The notes: generated from the letters alone by a model not told the origin. DNA of 64,000 nt from Encephalitozoon hellem ATCC 50504 (GCF_000277815.2 NC_018468.1:1-64000), one strand, 5' to 3'. Shown: positions 1 through 11,585, numbered from the stretch's first letter. Numbers and translations are program-made.

Positions 1-284
1 AATAATCAAAATCATCAACATACACAATTCACAAAATAAAAAAAAAAGCCAGAATCACACAACAAAAAAACTAAAACTAACATCACGCACATCATCACAC
101 ACAAACACAACAGCATAAACACAAACAACTATCTCACACAACACACATCATCACTCACCCATAACCTAAACACACAACAAACACACACAAAACAAAAAAA
201 ACACCACACAGCACCACGCATCACACACAACACACCCTCTCACACACAAAAACACAAAATGCACAGCCTCAAAATGTCGGAATA
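1..284. other. G-depleted spacer beyond the rDNA 3' end
   Basis: This stretch lies downstream of the minus-strand LSU gene. On the plus strand it is almost pure A/C/T: I count about seven G in the first 264 bases, so the rDNA-sense strand is G/T-rich. It holds short CA-rich runs and a 25-bp segment at 103-127 that recurs at 4536-4560 on the other side of the rDNA. I see no gene, no tRNA and no TTAGG-type telomere repeat. It is probably subtelomeric spacer or 3' external transcribed spacer. Confidence 0.7.
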
Positions 285-485
285 CTCCTCCATTCGTACA
301 GCTTGCATCCACAACGGTCGTCTTCCGCTAATCATAATACAGCGCAGTCAGTCTTCAGGCTTAGAGGCCTTCAGCCATTATACTCCCGACGTAGCTCCGC
401 AACAGCCAGCAGGCACGCCGCTCCACCAGAGGTCGCAATCAAGAGTTCCTTCTCGTACTATCAAGATTTACTGCACAGTCAATCA

Positions 486-540
<55 letters not shown>

Positions 541-646
541 GTTGGTGGGTGAACAATCCAACACTTCGCAATTTCTGCTTCACGATGATAGGAAGAGCCG
601 ACATCGAAGAATCAAAAAGCAGCGTCGCTATGATCGCTCGGCTGCT

Positions 647-678
<32 letters not shown>

Positions 679-963
679 TCACCCATGTCCCAAACACTAA
701 TAGGACATGGGATCTCTAGGCCAGGGTTTCCCCCAAAACAATCCCGCAATAGGAATAGTCTCAAGCAGGCTTATGCCCTTGTGCTCCACGCGTGGTTTCC
801 TTCCCCGCTGAGCCCGCCTTAGGACGTCTGCGTTAATCTTTAGCAGTCGTGCCGCCCCAGCCAAACTCCCCACATCCATAAATAAACCGCTGAGGCGCAG
901 TCATAGTGGTCTCGCACAAACTCCCCACCTCTCTTCATAACCACCCCCAGCACTTCTCACATG

Positions 964-999
<36 letters not shown>

Positions 1000-1096
1000 G
1001 ATCAGCCCAAGCCCGTTCCCTTGGCTGTAGGTTCACAATACAAGTCGTAGGGACAGTGGGAATCTCGTTGCTCCATTCATGCGCGTCACTAATTAC

Positions 1097-1149
<53 letters not shown>

Positions 1150-2733
1150 ACTCGCTTAAACTTAAAAAGTCATAACTAAAAGTGCACTGGGCAGAATTCA
1201 CTTTGCGTCCTTTCGCAAAGCTATGTTTTTAGTAAACAGTCAGATTCCCCACAATAAACAGTTCTAGCACGCTAGAGCCAATCCTTCTCCCAAAGTTACA
1301 CATCCATTTTGCCGACTTCCCTTACAACCTTTAAATAAAACGCTTCCGTGGCAAACAGTGGACACCAGATGCGGTATAGGTACGACACATACACTTCTTT
1401 TTCATCGGAACAGGCACTCCCCACATCAGTTGCTTCGTCTCTTAACAATCCACAACAAAAATCACCCTAGTTCTGCTATCCTAGAGTAAAGGTTACCCCC
1501 ATCCGTCATCATCAAGTCGCCTCAAAGCATACATACACACAATCGTCAATGCGTCTCCGTATAAACAGTCGATTCACCCCTAAAAATAGGGAACCCTCGT
1601 CCACATCCTAAATCATTTTCTTGTTACTACTACCAAGATCTGCTCATATCACCCCTCCACCCCCGCTCACGCGAGGACCTTCATCAGAATAATATCGCCC
1701 TCTTACTCAGCAAAACCACAGCGGCATCAGATAGCAATTCAATCCCTTCCATTTTCTCCAGCGCCCAATTCGGTAGGTACGTTGCAACACGTTTCTTAGC
1801 GGATGCCAACCTCCATGGCCACCGTCCAACTGTCAAAATCAAACCGCCAGATTCACTTCCCTTGCATAAGACTCCTTAGCCGCAAAAAAGGTTCATCCCT
1901 CCTCGCACATCATGCTTACCACAATATGCCCACTAGCAACATCATTAAAAGACATCTTCAAAGTTTAACGACAAAAGTCATTAGTGCTTTACAACATCTT
2001 ACATAAATAATCAGTCGCCGCCGTCCTGAGAGACATTTCAGAGGGAACCAGCTACCAGATGGTTCGTTTGGTCTTTCGCCCCTATGTCCATATCATGCCA
2101 TCGAGTTGCACGTCAGAATGGCTTAGATCCTCCAGAACACTTTCGCATCCCTTCAATCAATACAAACATAGTTCACCATCTTTCGGGTCGGATCATCACA
2201 TCCAATCGCTCTCGCTCAACAATGTAATCATCCTCTCCTTGGTCCGTGTTTCAAGACGGGTGGGAAAAAAACCCCCATTCACTCAATCCATTTTCATTTC
2301 TCATCATTAATCTTTTCACACTTCAATCACTCTACTTATTCGCTATCGGTCATCATCACATATTTAGCCTTGGATGCACATACCACCCACATTCAGGCTG
2401 CACTACCAAACAACCCTACTCATCACAAAAAAAGACAACACTTACAGGCCTATCACCCCCTAAGAAAACAGATTCCAATCCGTCCTCAGCATCGTCATCC
2501 TAATTCACAACTCACACACGTGATTACCACACAGGCTCATATCCTTTCACTCGCCGCTACTCAGATAATCCTATTTAGTTTCTTCTCCTCCCTTTAGTAA
2601 TATGCTTAAGTCAAAGGGGTCCACAGGCGCACAAACACCTAATTCAGACATCCGCTAAAAAAAACGGCATATCGTCCTCCAGCACGTCCTTCATCGCAGA
2701 TAATGCCAATCAATCCCATGGATAGAGAAAGAA
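285..2733 (-). rRNA. Large-subunit rRNA (23S-like, 5.8S fused)
   Basis: Structural RNA of the large ribosomal subunit. On the minus strand the sarcin-ricin loop reads AGTACGAGAAGGAAC near 445-459. A 5.8S-like GCGATGAAGGACG segment lies near 2684-2696, at the 5' end of the molecule. No second spacer separates it, as expected for microsporidia, in which 5.8S is fused to LSU. The length of about 2.45 kb fits the genus. Both ends are estimates: the 5' end is set by the 5.8S-like segment and the AT-rich ITS, and the 3' end by loss of rRNA-like sequence into G-poor spacer, with an uncertainty of roughly 30 bases. Confidence 0.93.
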
Positions 2734-2778
2734 AAACTAAAAAACTAAAAATCCCCACAAAATAATCAAATCAACATA
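2734..2778 (-). other. Internal transcribed spacer (ITS)
   Basis: Short AT-rich spacer between the SSU 3' end and the 5.8S-like start of LSU. It is about 45 bases long and T-rich on the transcribed strand. The ITS of Encephalitozoon is used for species and strain typing. The boundaries are approximate. Confidence 0.75.
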
Positions 2779-4093
2779 CTGATCCTGCTGCTGGTTCTCC
2801 AACAGCAGCCATGTTACGACTTATATCTTATCTAACACGAAAGACTCAGACCTCTCAATCTTCGTCCACTGCGTCATCTTAGATAGCGACGGGCGGTGTG
2901 TACAAAGGACAGGGACACATTCAAAATAACTTGTTCAATCATTCTTACTAGGAATTCCACGTTCAGAAGCCCATTACACAGCTTCATCCCTCACAGTAGC
3001 CCACATAGGCATCTATCGTAGTGCGCGTGCCGCCCGCTTCATCTCAGGGCATAACGGACCTGTTCTGTTCCATTCCTCCCTTGCCCCATAGAGCACAGTC
3101 AAAAAGGGTCTCACATCTTACGTAACTTAATCCAAAGCTCACGCCATCCATTTAAAACGGCCATGCACCACCGCCGTAAGCATCATGTAAAAACACTCTC
3201 ACACTCACTTCAGAACCGGTAAGTTGCCCCGCGTTGAGTCAAATTAAGCCGCACACTCCACTCCTTGTGGTGTCCTTCCGTCAATCTCTTCAAGTTTCAC
3301 TCTTGCGAGCATACTATCCCCAGAACCCACATACTTAAGATTTCTCTCGGACAACACTAAAACAGTCCCGTCCAGTCGGCATCGTTTACTGCTAGAACTA
3401 AAACGGTATCTAATCGATTTCGATCCTCTAGCCTTCGTCCTTCATCACCACAAAAGTCCAAGAACACAGCCTTCGCTTCTCTTCGTCCAGTCAGGGTCTT
3501 CGTATTTCACCCCTCGCCCAACTATCCAGTGCCCCTCGTCCTCTGCTACAATAAAACTACATCCACTAAAAACCATAAACATCACTCAAAAGACATACAA
3601 ACAACTACGGACATTTTAACTGCAGCATTCACCATAGACACTACTGGAGCAGGTATTACCGCGGCTGCTGGCACCCGACTTGCCCTCCAGTAAATCACAA
3701 CAAATTTATACTTGCTAAACATCTTACTTCTCATAACCGCCTCCCCAATAAGGATTAGGCAAGTTTCGCGCCTGCTGCCATCCTTGGACGTAGTAGCCAT
3801 CTCTCAGGCTCCCTCTCCGGAATCAAACCCTGATCCCCCGTCTCCCGTCTCCGCCTAGTTAGGCCATTACCCTAACTACCAGCTGATAGGCCTACAACTT
3901 ACTCGGTACGCAGTAGCTACAAACTACCACCCCCAGAACTTACCTGCAGTTTCCCACAGTTACATCCAGGCTCCCAATCAAATCATCGTACTATCACTGA
4001 GCCGTCCGTCAATCCCCCATAAAGGCTTCATAAACATGCATGGCTTAGCCCCAGAGAATAGCATCCACGTCAGGCAGAATCAACCTGATGCTA
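2779..4093 (-). rRNA. Small-subunit rRNA (16S-like)
   Basis: Structural RNA of the small ribosomal subunit, about 1.3 kb, as is usual for microsporidia. On the minus strand the 5' part reads CAGGTTGATTCTGCCTGACG (near 4066-4087) followed by the universal AAGCCATGCATG. The 530-loop sequence GCAGCCGCGGTAATACC lies near 3655-3672. The decoding region GTACACACCGCCCGTC lies near 2889-2904, and the 3' end carries GTAACATGG and GGATCA near 2780-2815. The 5' end may extend a few bases further. It is transcribed first and LSU follows. Confidence 0.95.
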
Positions 4094-4139
4094 AAAACTC
4101 ACACACATCATCACAAACACAACACACCACACACAAATA

Positions 4140-4418
4140 CTAACCAGTCACAACACAACACATCAAAAATCCCTTGCTTCTGGCTTCACTCACTGCATCT
4201 CTGGCTGTGGCAAGCTCATCAACAACCTCATCCACTTCTCTCTCCATATCTTCAACCATCCCCCTAATTCTCTCGTCATCACAATCCTTCAGCCTATCAA
4301 GAGCCTCCCTGCTGCTCTGGATCTCTTGCTCAAGACCCTCCATCTCTTTCATCTTCGTCTGCCGATATGTCTCCAGATCTCCACTCGTGTCCATGCTATC
4401 ATCAGCCCTCGACTCCAT
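4140..4418 (-). CDS. Small acidic coiled-coil protein next to the rDNA
   Basis: 92 residues from the ATG at 4418, which follows a GAGGGAT context. An in-frame GTG seven codons upstream is not needed. Residues 15-80 are rich in Glu, Asp, Lys and Arg with heptad-like spacing (coiled coil). The last residues (GFLMCCVVTG) are encoded by the GT-rich flank of the rDNA and look different from the rest. The stop lies only about 50 bp from the SSU 5' end and points the same way. I recognise no family. It may be a subtelomeric gene whose 3' end was replaced by rDNA flank. Confidence 0.5.
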   Translation of the reverse strand: MESRADDSMDTSGDLETYRQTKMKEMEGLEQEIQSSREALDRLKDCDDERIRGMVEDMEREVDEVVDELATARDAVSEARSKGFLMCCVVTG

Positions 4419-4507
4419 ATCCCTCAATGGATGGGCCACACAAAACTAAAAACATCCCCTGCAATATTCATATAAATATTTAATGTCATAACTAATCAAT
4501 CTCTCTA

Positions 4508-4855
4508 TCATAACCACTCACAGACAGGCACACATAAACACAACAGCATAAACACAAACACCACATCACACAAAGCTTCACAGTACCAACTTGTCGCCTC
4601 TGCACAATCTATCATGTCCGTGACTTCTTTGAAAAGGTCCCTCTTTTCTTCTGATAGCTTCCAGCCCCGATCACTACCAAGGAAGGCTTGGATCTTGTAT
4701 TCTAGAACAAGAAGGCTTTTGACACACAAACACTCTCGCTGCCAGACTCTAAATAGAGCCTCAATACATCTCAGATAATCATCATTAAGCACAGTCTCAC
4801 CACCATTATTGGCCAACACTTTAGCAATCTCTTTTGCCAAATCAGTCTTATCCAT
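4508..4855 (-). CDS. Hypothetical subtelomeric protein
   Basis: 115 residues from the ATG at 4855, which is directly preceded by CCC. The longer reading from 4918 lacks this signal. Residues 1-80 look like an ordinary mixed helical protein (LAKEIAKVLANNGG, then a Trp/Arg/Cys-rich helix). The last 30 residues become hydrophobic and Cys-rich (VFVFMLLCLCVPVCEWL) because they are encoded by the GT-rich segment that also occurs at 103-127. This tail could be a membrane anchor or simply read-through into repeat DNA. I recognise no family. Confidence 0.5.
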   Translation of the reverse strand: MDKTDLAKEIAKVLANNGGETVLNDDYLRCIEALFRVWQRECLCVKSLLVLEYKIQAFLGSDRGWKLSEEKRDLFKEVTDMIDCAEATSWYCEALCDVVFVFMLLCLCVPVCEWL

Positions 4856-5603
4856 GGGATGGCATCCTTGATTGGCATCCGCGACAGGGATTCTCCGTAT
4901 AGGGATAATGACGAACATCTCGATTATAGCAGTTCACAGAGTATATCACACAGACGCAACATCACCCACTACCCAATCACATCTAAGAAATCCACCCCCA
5001 ACAACAGGCAGGAGCAGAGACAGGAGCAGCAATCCATCTTGCCTCCCAACTTCACCACACAATCCATAAACACCCACATACAACATCCCATGCATAGCAA
5101 GAATTCCAGCAGAGACACAGCCTCAACAGAAGACCTACGTTTTGTAAACACTAATGTCATGCTGAGCCACCTTCCATCGAGGACAGATCCCATTTCTGCT
5201 GCCCTCATCTCCTTCTACTCCAAGAACTTCGGTGTCTCTCCCCGGGGCACGACAGAGAACACCTGGTAGCTTGGCCGATCAGAGCCCTGCTGCCCACATG
5301 CTGGAAAAGCAGGACACAGCCTTGGCAGGAAGACCGTCCTTACTGTAGAAATGGCTAGCCGGGAATGCCCGTCTCCATCCAATAAACCTATGCCTATGAT
5401 TCTCTATGCATCCACCCACTGCTCTTCTGCATCAGAAGACACACCTCACACACACTCCTTTATTGTGCAAACGAGCAGTCACTCTTCTCCGCACAGCCCA
5501 ATCAGGACACACATCCAAAACAGGATATTGCGCCTCCCTCGCCACCACTTGCCTCTCTCCTTAACTCTCAACTACATAAGCAACCATCCCGTCCATCCCT
5601 GCA
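4856..5603. other. Gene-poor subtelomeric stretch
   Basis: About 750 bp without a convincing gene. Open frames exist on both strands: a 136-codon plus-strand frame from 4859 and a 79-codon minus-strand frame at 4969-5208. The first is mostly polar Ser/Thr/Asn/His/Pro sequence, as expected from C-rich DNA. The second is Cys-rich, has an ATG at 5208 and shows no family resemblance. Base composition is still C-rich on the plus strand, like the rDNA flank. I see no tRNA and no recognisable pseudogene. Confidence 0.4.
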
Positions 5604-5837
5604 ATGAACTCAAAGACTCTTTTTCTTTTCTCACTCTCGTTCCTCGCAAAGGCTCTTGCAACGAGCGGTGACGGTAATGGCAGTGGCGACCTCACCGGGG
5701 GAATAAACAAAGCCAAAGAAATGCTTGGAGATGGCAATGGTGGAGGTAACGACAATCCTTTGAGTGGCAACAGCTCACAGCTTGGGGAATGCGAAGGCGA
5801 TGGTAACAATGGTAATGGTAATGGAGAGGATGAGTAA
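5604..5837 (+). CDS. Small secreted Gly/Asn/Asp-rich protein
   Basis: 77 residues. Residues 1-20 form a clear signal peptide (basic start, FLFSLSFLAKALA, then a likely cut after ALA). The mature part is low-complexity Gly, Asn and Asp with repeated DGNG and GNGNG units and an acidic end (GEDE). It contains one Cys and no further membrane segment. The ATG lies 8 bases after a CCC. Small secreted repeat proteins encoded near chromosome ends are common in parasites and often vary quickly. A role in the spore wall or at the host interface is a guess. Confidence 0.7.
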   Translation: MNSKTLFLFSLSFLAKALATSGDGNGSGDLTGGINKAKEMLGDGNGGGNDNPLSGNSSQLGECEGDGNNGNGNGEDE

Positions 5838-5940
5838 GCTAGAACAATGAAAGCCAAGAAGGAGACAGCCACCCCTTCTATAATACAATAAAACTATACA
5901 AGTCAAACATCTCCAAAAATCTACAGAGAACCCTGTTTAT

Positions 5941-8502
5941 TCACTCAGAGGAGCAGAGTCCTGCAAGGATCTCGTCTCTTACTCCTCTCATCCTTCTTCT
6001 CCACTCAATCTCGTCTCGCACCTTCTCAATGCTCAGACTGCTTCCAGAGTGCTTGATCCCAGAAAGGAACTCGGACACTTTCTCCACCATTGGGTCACTG
6101 CTCACATGCCGGAGAGACATCACAATGGTGTTGTATAGCATCACATTCTTCTGCACCATCGAATAAAGCTCCTCCCGGTGCGACACAACATACTCAACCA
6201 TCTCGTCACGGAAGTTCCCGCTTCTGCAGATTATTGCTATCACCACACCAATGTCCTCAACACTGAACTCGCACAGCCTCTTCACAACCTCTGCAAAGCT
6301 CTCCTTCCTCTTTATCCCGCTGAACCCACTTATCACTTCCCATCGGGTTCCAGGCCTCCTTCCACTCTTGTACTCCCCAATCAGGTGCTCAAGGTTGTCG
6401 TCAACAACTCCCTTGTACACAATCCACCGAAGTTCTCCAAGCTCCGCTCCCTCCTCGACGTGCCGCCTCCACAGCTCAGACACCTTCCTCATCGCAGAGG
6501 CACTTCCAACCTCAATGCCAACAGACAGCAGGTACTTGTTCATGCTGATCCTTTCCACAGACGTCTCACACACAGAGGTGTCAATAGACTCAATCCTCTC
6601 CTCAATCAGCCCCAGAACTCGCTTGTCAACCGCAGACACAATCTCGGCATCGTCGTAGAACACACTCCGGATCCGCATCAGCTTCTCAACCGTGCTTCGG
6701 GCAACACAGTATCCGTCAGAGTAGTACTCCCCTATCTTCCGGAGCCTCTCTCCAATCCCTCCATACAGTCCAAATCCAAGCCCAAACACATCCTCGACCA
6801 TGTTCACTCGGTCCATGTCGCCCATCTCCTCAAGCCTCTCCTCAAGCCTTCTCAGTGCATCGGCCTCGTACAGCACCCGGTAGAACCCTGCATACGAGCT
6901 GTTCACCTTGTACACATCGCTTCTCCGTGGAATCACAACCTCTCTCTCTCCAACCTCAATGCTTTCGTTCTCTCCAGACCCCCATGTTATCACAACAGGC
7001 ACAATCCACATGCTGTCGTCGCTTTTTCCAAGCATCGAGTATCTCCTCTGCGACAGAACGAGGTTCTCCCCACTCTCGCTGACACTTATCACAGGGTATC
7101 CTGCCTGCGAAATCCATCCCTCAACCATCGACGAAATGTCCTTTCCATAGGACTCCCCAATCGCCTTCCACAGGCTCATTCCATTCCCGTTCCCATACAT
7201 GTGCTCCTTGATGTATCGCCGGATCCCAGACATAAATACAGACTCCCCAACATACTTCTCAACCATCCTGATGATGCTTGCTCCTTTGCTGTAGCTGATC
7301 GCATCAAAGATCTCTCCAATCTCTCCAGGATCGGAAACCTCCATCCGGATCTTGTGGCTCTTTCCAAGCCCATCCTCAAGCATCCCCCGTATCACATTCC
7401 ACAGCACAAACTCTCCCTCGACATCCCAGTCAACATACTCCTTCCCTATCTCAGACATCCCCTTGAACGATATCCATGTTGCAAATCCCTCGTTCAGCCA
7501 CAGGTCGTCCCACCACTCCATCGTCACAAGGTTTCCAAACCACATGTGCCCCAGCTCGTGGCACACAGTTTCAGCTACATTCTTCTTTTGCTCAACACTG
7601 TCCTTTCCATCAGAGTACAGAAGACTCTCCTTTCGGAACGTAATGAGCCCCCAGTTCTCCATCGCTCCACTGCCAAAGCTCGGAATCCCAATCATGTCTA
7701 TCTTTGCCATCCCCTTCTCAGGAAACTCATACTCAATCCCAAAGTACTCCTCAAAGTAGTCGATGCATCTCTTTGCAACCTCAAGCCCATACCTTCCCCA
7801 CGACGCCTCTTCCTTCCCCTGTCCATACACCCTTAGCCTCACTCCAGACTTGCTCCAGTCCTCAATGTACTCAAGCTCGCCAGCAACAAATGCAACAAGA
7901 TATGTAGACATCTTGCTTGTCTTCGTGAAGTACTCAATCGCCCTGTCTCCATACTCCTTCCGCAGCGAAGGCACAGAGGGGCTGTTCGACAGAACAACAA
8001 GGTTTGACGGCGCATCAATCGAAATGCTAAACGTTGCCTTCATATCGGGCTGGTCAAAGCATGGAAACACCCTTCTTGCATCCGTCGGCTCAAAGTGTGT
8101 GCTGTAGACCTTCGACTCTCCCCCGCTCTTGTAAAACCCAACCAGACCAGAGTTGTAGTCTCCGCAGAACTCTCCCACAATGTATCCTTCTCCCTTGGGT
8201 ATCGTCGAGGGAAACCTGATCCTTACAACCTCGTACTCCTTCTCGTCGTCTCCCATGACCACCTCTCCATCAATCCTCCTTCCATCAATCTCAATCCCTG
8301 CACTCAGTACGTCAAGCTCCTTTGCATTCATCATTATCTCATCCACAGGCTGCGAGATATCCACCCGGATCCCTACGTTTCCGCAGAACCCCGTGTCCAT
8401 CACCTTCACATGCAGGTCGTAGTGCGAAGGAACAACAGTCCTGTCCAGCCTTCGAGGAAATTCTGTCCCACTGCTTCCTTCCATTTTTCTGCCTTCAATC
8501 AT
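5941..8502 (-). CDS. M1-family zinc aminopeptidase (glutamyl/puromycin-sensitive type)
   Basis: Removes amino acids from peptide N-termini, probably in the cytosol, since no signal peptide or membrane segment is seen. From the ATG at 8502 the protein has 853 residues. The exopeptidase motif GAMENWG is near residue 275. The zinc site HELGH is near residue 315, with the distal Glu in WLNEGFATW 18 residues later. An ERAP1-like C-terminal helical domain fills the second half. The 8502 ATG is directly preceded by CCC. An upstream ATG at 8538, preceded by GGG, would add 12 residues. The length matches the family. The gene diverges from DHFR and lies at the edge of the GC-rich block. Confidence 0.95.
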   Translation of the reverse strand: MIEGRKMEGSSGTEFPRRLDRTVVPSHYDLHVKVMDTGFCGNVGIRVDISQPVDEIMMNAKELDVLSAGIEIDGRRIDGEVVMGDDEKEYEVVRIRFPSTIPKGEGYIVGEFCGDYNSGLVGFYKSGGESKVYSTHFEPTDARRVFPCFDQPDMKATFSISIDAPSNLVVLSNSPSVPSLRKEYGDRAIEYFTKTSKMSTYLVAFVAGELEYIEDWSKSGVRLRVYGQGKEEASWGRYGLEVAKRCIDYFEEYFGIEYEFPEKGMAKIDMIGIPSFGSGAMENWGLITFRKESLLYSDGKDSVEQKKNVAETVCHELGHMWFGNLVTMEWWDDLWLNEGFATWISFKGMSEIGKEYVDWDVEGEFVLWNVIRGMLEDGLGKSHKIRMEVSDPGEIGEIFDAISYSKGASIIRMVEKYVGESVFMSGIRRYIKEHMYGNGNGMSLWKAIGESYGKDISSMVEGWISQAGYPVISVSESGENLVLSQRRYSMLGKSDDSMWIVPVVITWGSGENESIEVGEREVVIPRRSDVYKVNSSYAGFYRVLYEADALRRLEERLEEMGDMDRVNMVEDVFGLGFGLYGGIGERLRKIGEYYSDGYCVARSTVEKLMRIRSVFYDDAEIVSAVDKRVLGLIEERIESIDTSVCETSVERISMNKYLLSVGIEVGSASAMRKVSELWRRHVEEGAELGELRWIVYKGVVDDNLEHLIGEYKSGRRPGTRWEVISGFSGIKRKESFAEVVKRLCEFSVEDIGVVIAIICRSGNFRDEMVEYVVSHREELYSMVQKNVMLYNTIVMSLRHVSSDPMVEKVSEFLSGIKHSGSSLSIEKVRDEIEWRRRMRGVRDEILAGLCSSE

Positions 8503-8585
8503 GGGCATCAATCCAATCATCAATTCAATCCACTTCATACCCTTTGTTTTTACTCTTCATTATATCACTTGCAATAAATATTCCC
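8503..8585. promoter_or_regulatory. Shared divergent promoter, aminopeptidase and DHFR
   Basis: An 83-bp gap separates the preferred starts of the two divergent genes. CCC lies directly before each ATG: 8583-8585 for DHFR, and the GGG at 8503-8505 read on the other strand. The middle is AT-rich with a TATAT stretch near 8560 and an AATAAATATT stretch near 8573-8582, either of which could serve as a core promoter element. Confidence 0.5.
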
Positions 8586-10126
<1,541 letters not shown>

Positions 10127-10176
10127 GAGGAGTGTTTTCCCTCCAACGGTATTTAAGTTTGTGGAGGGGGAGAGGC

Positions 10177-11559
10177 ATGGTGGACGCGAAGGAGAAGGGG
10201 TTCTGGACAGAGGCGATGGCGACGTCTGATCCTGAGCTCTATGCTCTTATTGGCGGGGAGATTGAAAGGCAGAAGAGTACAATAAACCTAATAGCAAGTG
10301 AGAACTATGCTCATCTGAGTGTGATGGAGGCAAGTGGGTCTGTACTGACCAACAAGTACTCTGAGGGTAAGGTGGGAGGAAGATACTACGGAGGGACTGA
10401 GTGGGTGGACAGGATCGAGGTTCTCTGCCAGAAGAGGGCTCTTGACCTGTTTTCGTTGGATCCCGAGGTATGGGGGGTCAATGTGCAAGCATACTCTGGG
10501 AGCCCTGCAAACTTTGCTGTCTACACAGGGATTGTTCCTCCTGGAGGGAGGATCATGGGGCTTGACCTGCCGTGCGGAGGGCACCTGACACACGGATACA
10601 AGACAAAGACAAGAAAGATATCTGCCACCAGCGTTTACTTTGACTCGAAGCCTTACAGGATAGGCGACGATGGGCTTATTGACTACTCTGGGCTTGAGAA
10701 GTCCTTCATGGAGTTTCTGCCGCAGATACTGATCTGCGGGTACAGTGCATATTCTCGGGACATTGACTACAAGAGGCTTTCGCAGATAGCAAGCAAGAAC
10801 AATGCGTTTCTGTTTGCAGACATTTCGCACATCTCTCCGTTGATTGCCTCTGGCCTGATGGAGAGCCCGTTCAGGCACTGTGACGTGGTTATGACAACGA
10901 CGCACAAGGGGCTGCGGGGGCCTCGCGGGGCTCTTATTTTCTATAGGAAGAGCGTGAGGAAAGGGGAGGATGTTGTGGATCTTGAGACGAAGATCAACTT
11001 TGCAGTGTTTCCGATGCTGCAGGGGGGACCGCACAACCACACGATTGCAGGGATTGCCTCTGCGCTTCTGCATGCAAGGACACCCTCGTTTGCGGAGTAC
11101 ACGAGCCGGGTTGTGGAGAACTCGAGGGCACTGTGCAACTACCTGCTGTCTCTAGGATTTGAGATTCCCACTGGGGGGACTGACAACCATATGTTTCTGG
11201 TGGATCTCAGGAGTAAGGGGGTTGATGGAAGCATTGTGGAGCAAGTGTGTGACAGGCTTGGGGTGAGTGTGAACAGAAACACTGTTGTTGGAGACACCAG
11301 CCCACTGAATCCGTCTGGAATACGCATTGGCACGTATGCAGTGACTGCCCGAGGGTTTGGGACTAGCGAGATGAAGGAGGTTGGAGACATAATCAACGGC
11401 ATTGTCACTCTGTGCAGAGAGATGTCCATGGGGAAGAGGATGTCCAAGGCAGAAGTTGAGAAGGCGGTGTCCAGCAAGGAGTTTATGTGCAATGGCCTGG
11501 TTGTGGATCTGAGAAGGAGAATATCCAATCTTGTGGAGGCATATCCTATTTACCGGTAG
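10177..11559 (+). CDS. SHMT: Serine hydroxymethyltransferase
   Basis: A PLP enzyme that converts serine and tetrahydrofolate to glycine and methylene-tetrahydrofolate, feeding TS. It has 460 residues from the ATG at 10177; the longer frame begins with GTG at 10132 only 5 bases after the TS stop and is unlikely to be the start. Visible motifs: INLIASENY near residue 33, the YYGGTEWVD region near 80, and the Schiff-base lysine in TTTHKGLRGPRG near residue 240. The length equals that of cytosolic fungal enzymes without a mitochondrial leader. Confidence 0.97.
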   Translation: MVDAKEKGFWTEAMATSDPELYALIGGEIERQKSTINLIASENYAHLSVMEASGSVLTNKYSEGKVGGRYYGGTEWVDRIEVLCQKRALDLFSLDPEVWGVNVQAYSGSPANFAVYTGIVPPGGRIMGLDLPCGGHLTHGYKTKTRKISATSVYFDSKPYRIGDDGLIDYSGLEKSFMEFLPQILICGYSAYSRDIDYKRLSQIASKNNAFLFADISHISPLIASGLMESPFRHCDVVMTTTHKGLRGPRGALIFYRKSVRKGEDVVDLETKINFAVFPMLQGGPHNHTIAGIASALLHARTPSFAEYTSRVVENSRALCNYLLSLGFEIPTGGTDNHMFLVDLRSKGVDGSIVEQVCDRLGVSVNRNTVVGDTSPLNPSGIRIGTYAVTARGFGTSEMKEVGDIINGIVTLCREMSMGKRMSKAEVEKAVSSKEFMCNGLVVDLRRRISNLVEAYPIYR

Positions 11560-11585
11560 TTTATTAAAACGTTTCCTATGAATGG

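Noticed and set aside
1..264. Telomere repeat array
   Set aside because: No TTAGG-type or other short tandem repeat is present; the sequence is CA-rich but irregular.
259..522. Open frames of 60-90 codons within the rRNA unit (also 697-879, 1803-2597, 3582-3800)
   Set aside because: They lie inside rRNA sequence and have no protein character; the C-rich strand has few stops.
4859..5269. A 136-codon plus-strand frame with ATG after GGG
   Set aside because: Composition is that of C-rich DNA (Ser, Thr, Asn, His, Pro) with no domain. It overlaps an equally doubtful minus-strand frame at 4969-5208. Left as undetermined region.
5351..5671. A 106-codon plus-strand frame upstream of the secreted-protein gene
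   Set aside because: It overlaps the signal-peptide gene in another frame and is composed of low-complexity Ser/His/Pro/Thr.
6178..7836. A 552-codon plus-strand frame opposite the aminopeptidase
   Set aside because: The minus strand encodes a full M1 aminopeptidase with intact motifs. The opposite frame is a shadow rich in His, Pro, Leu and Ser caused by GC-rich third positions.
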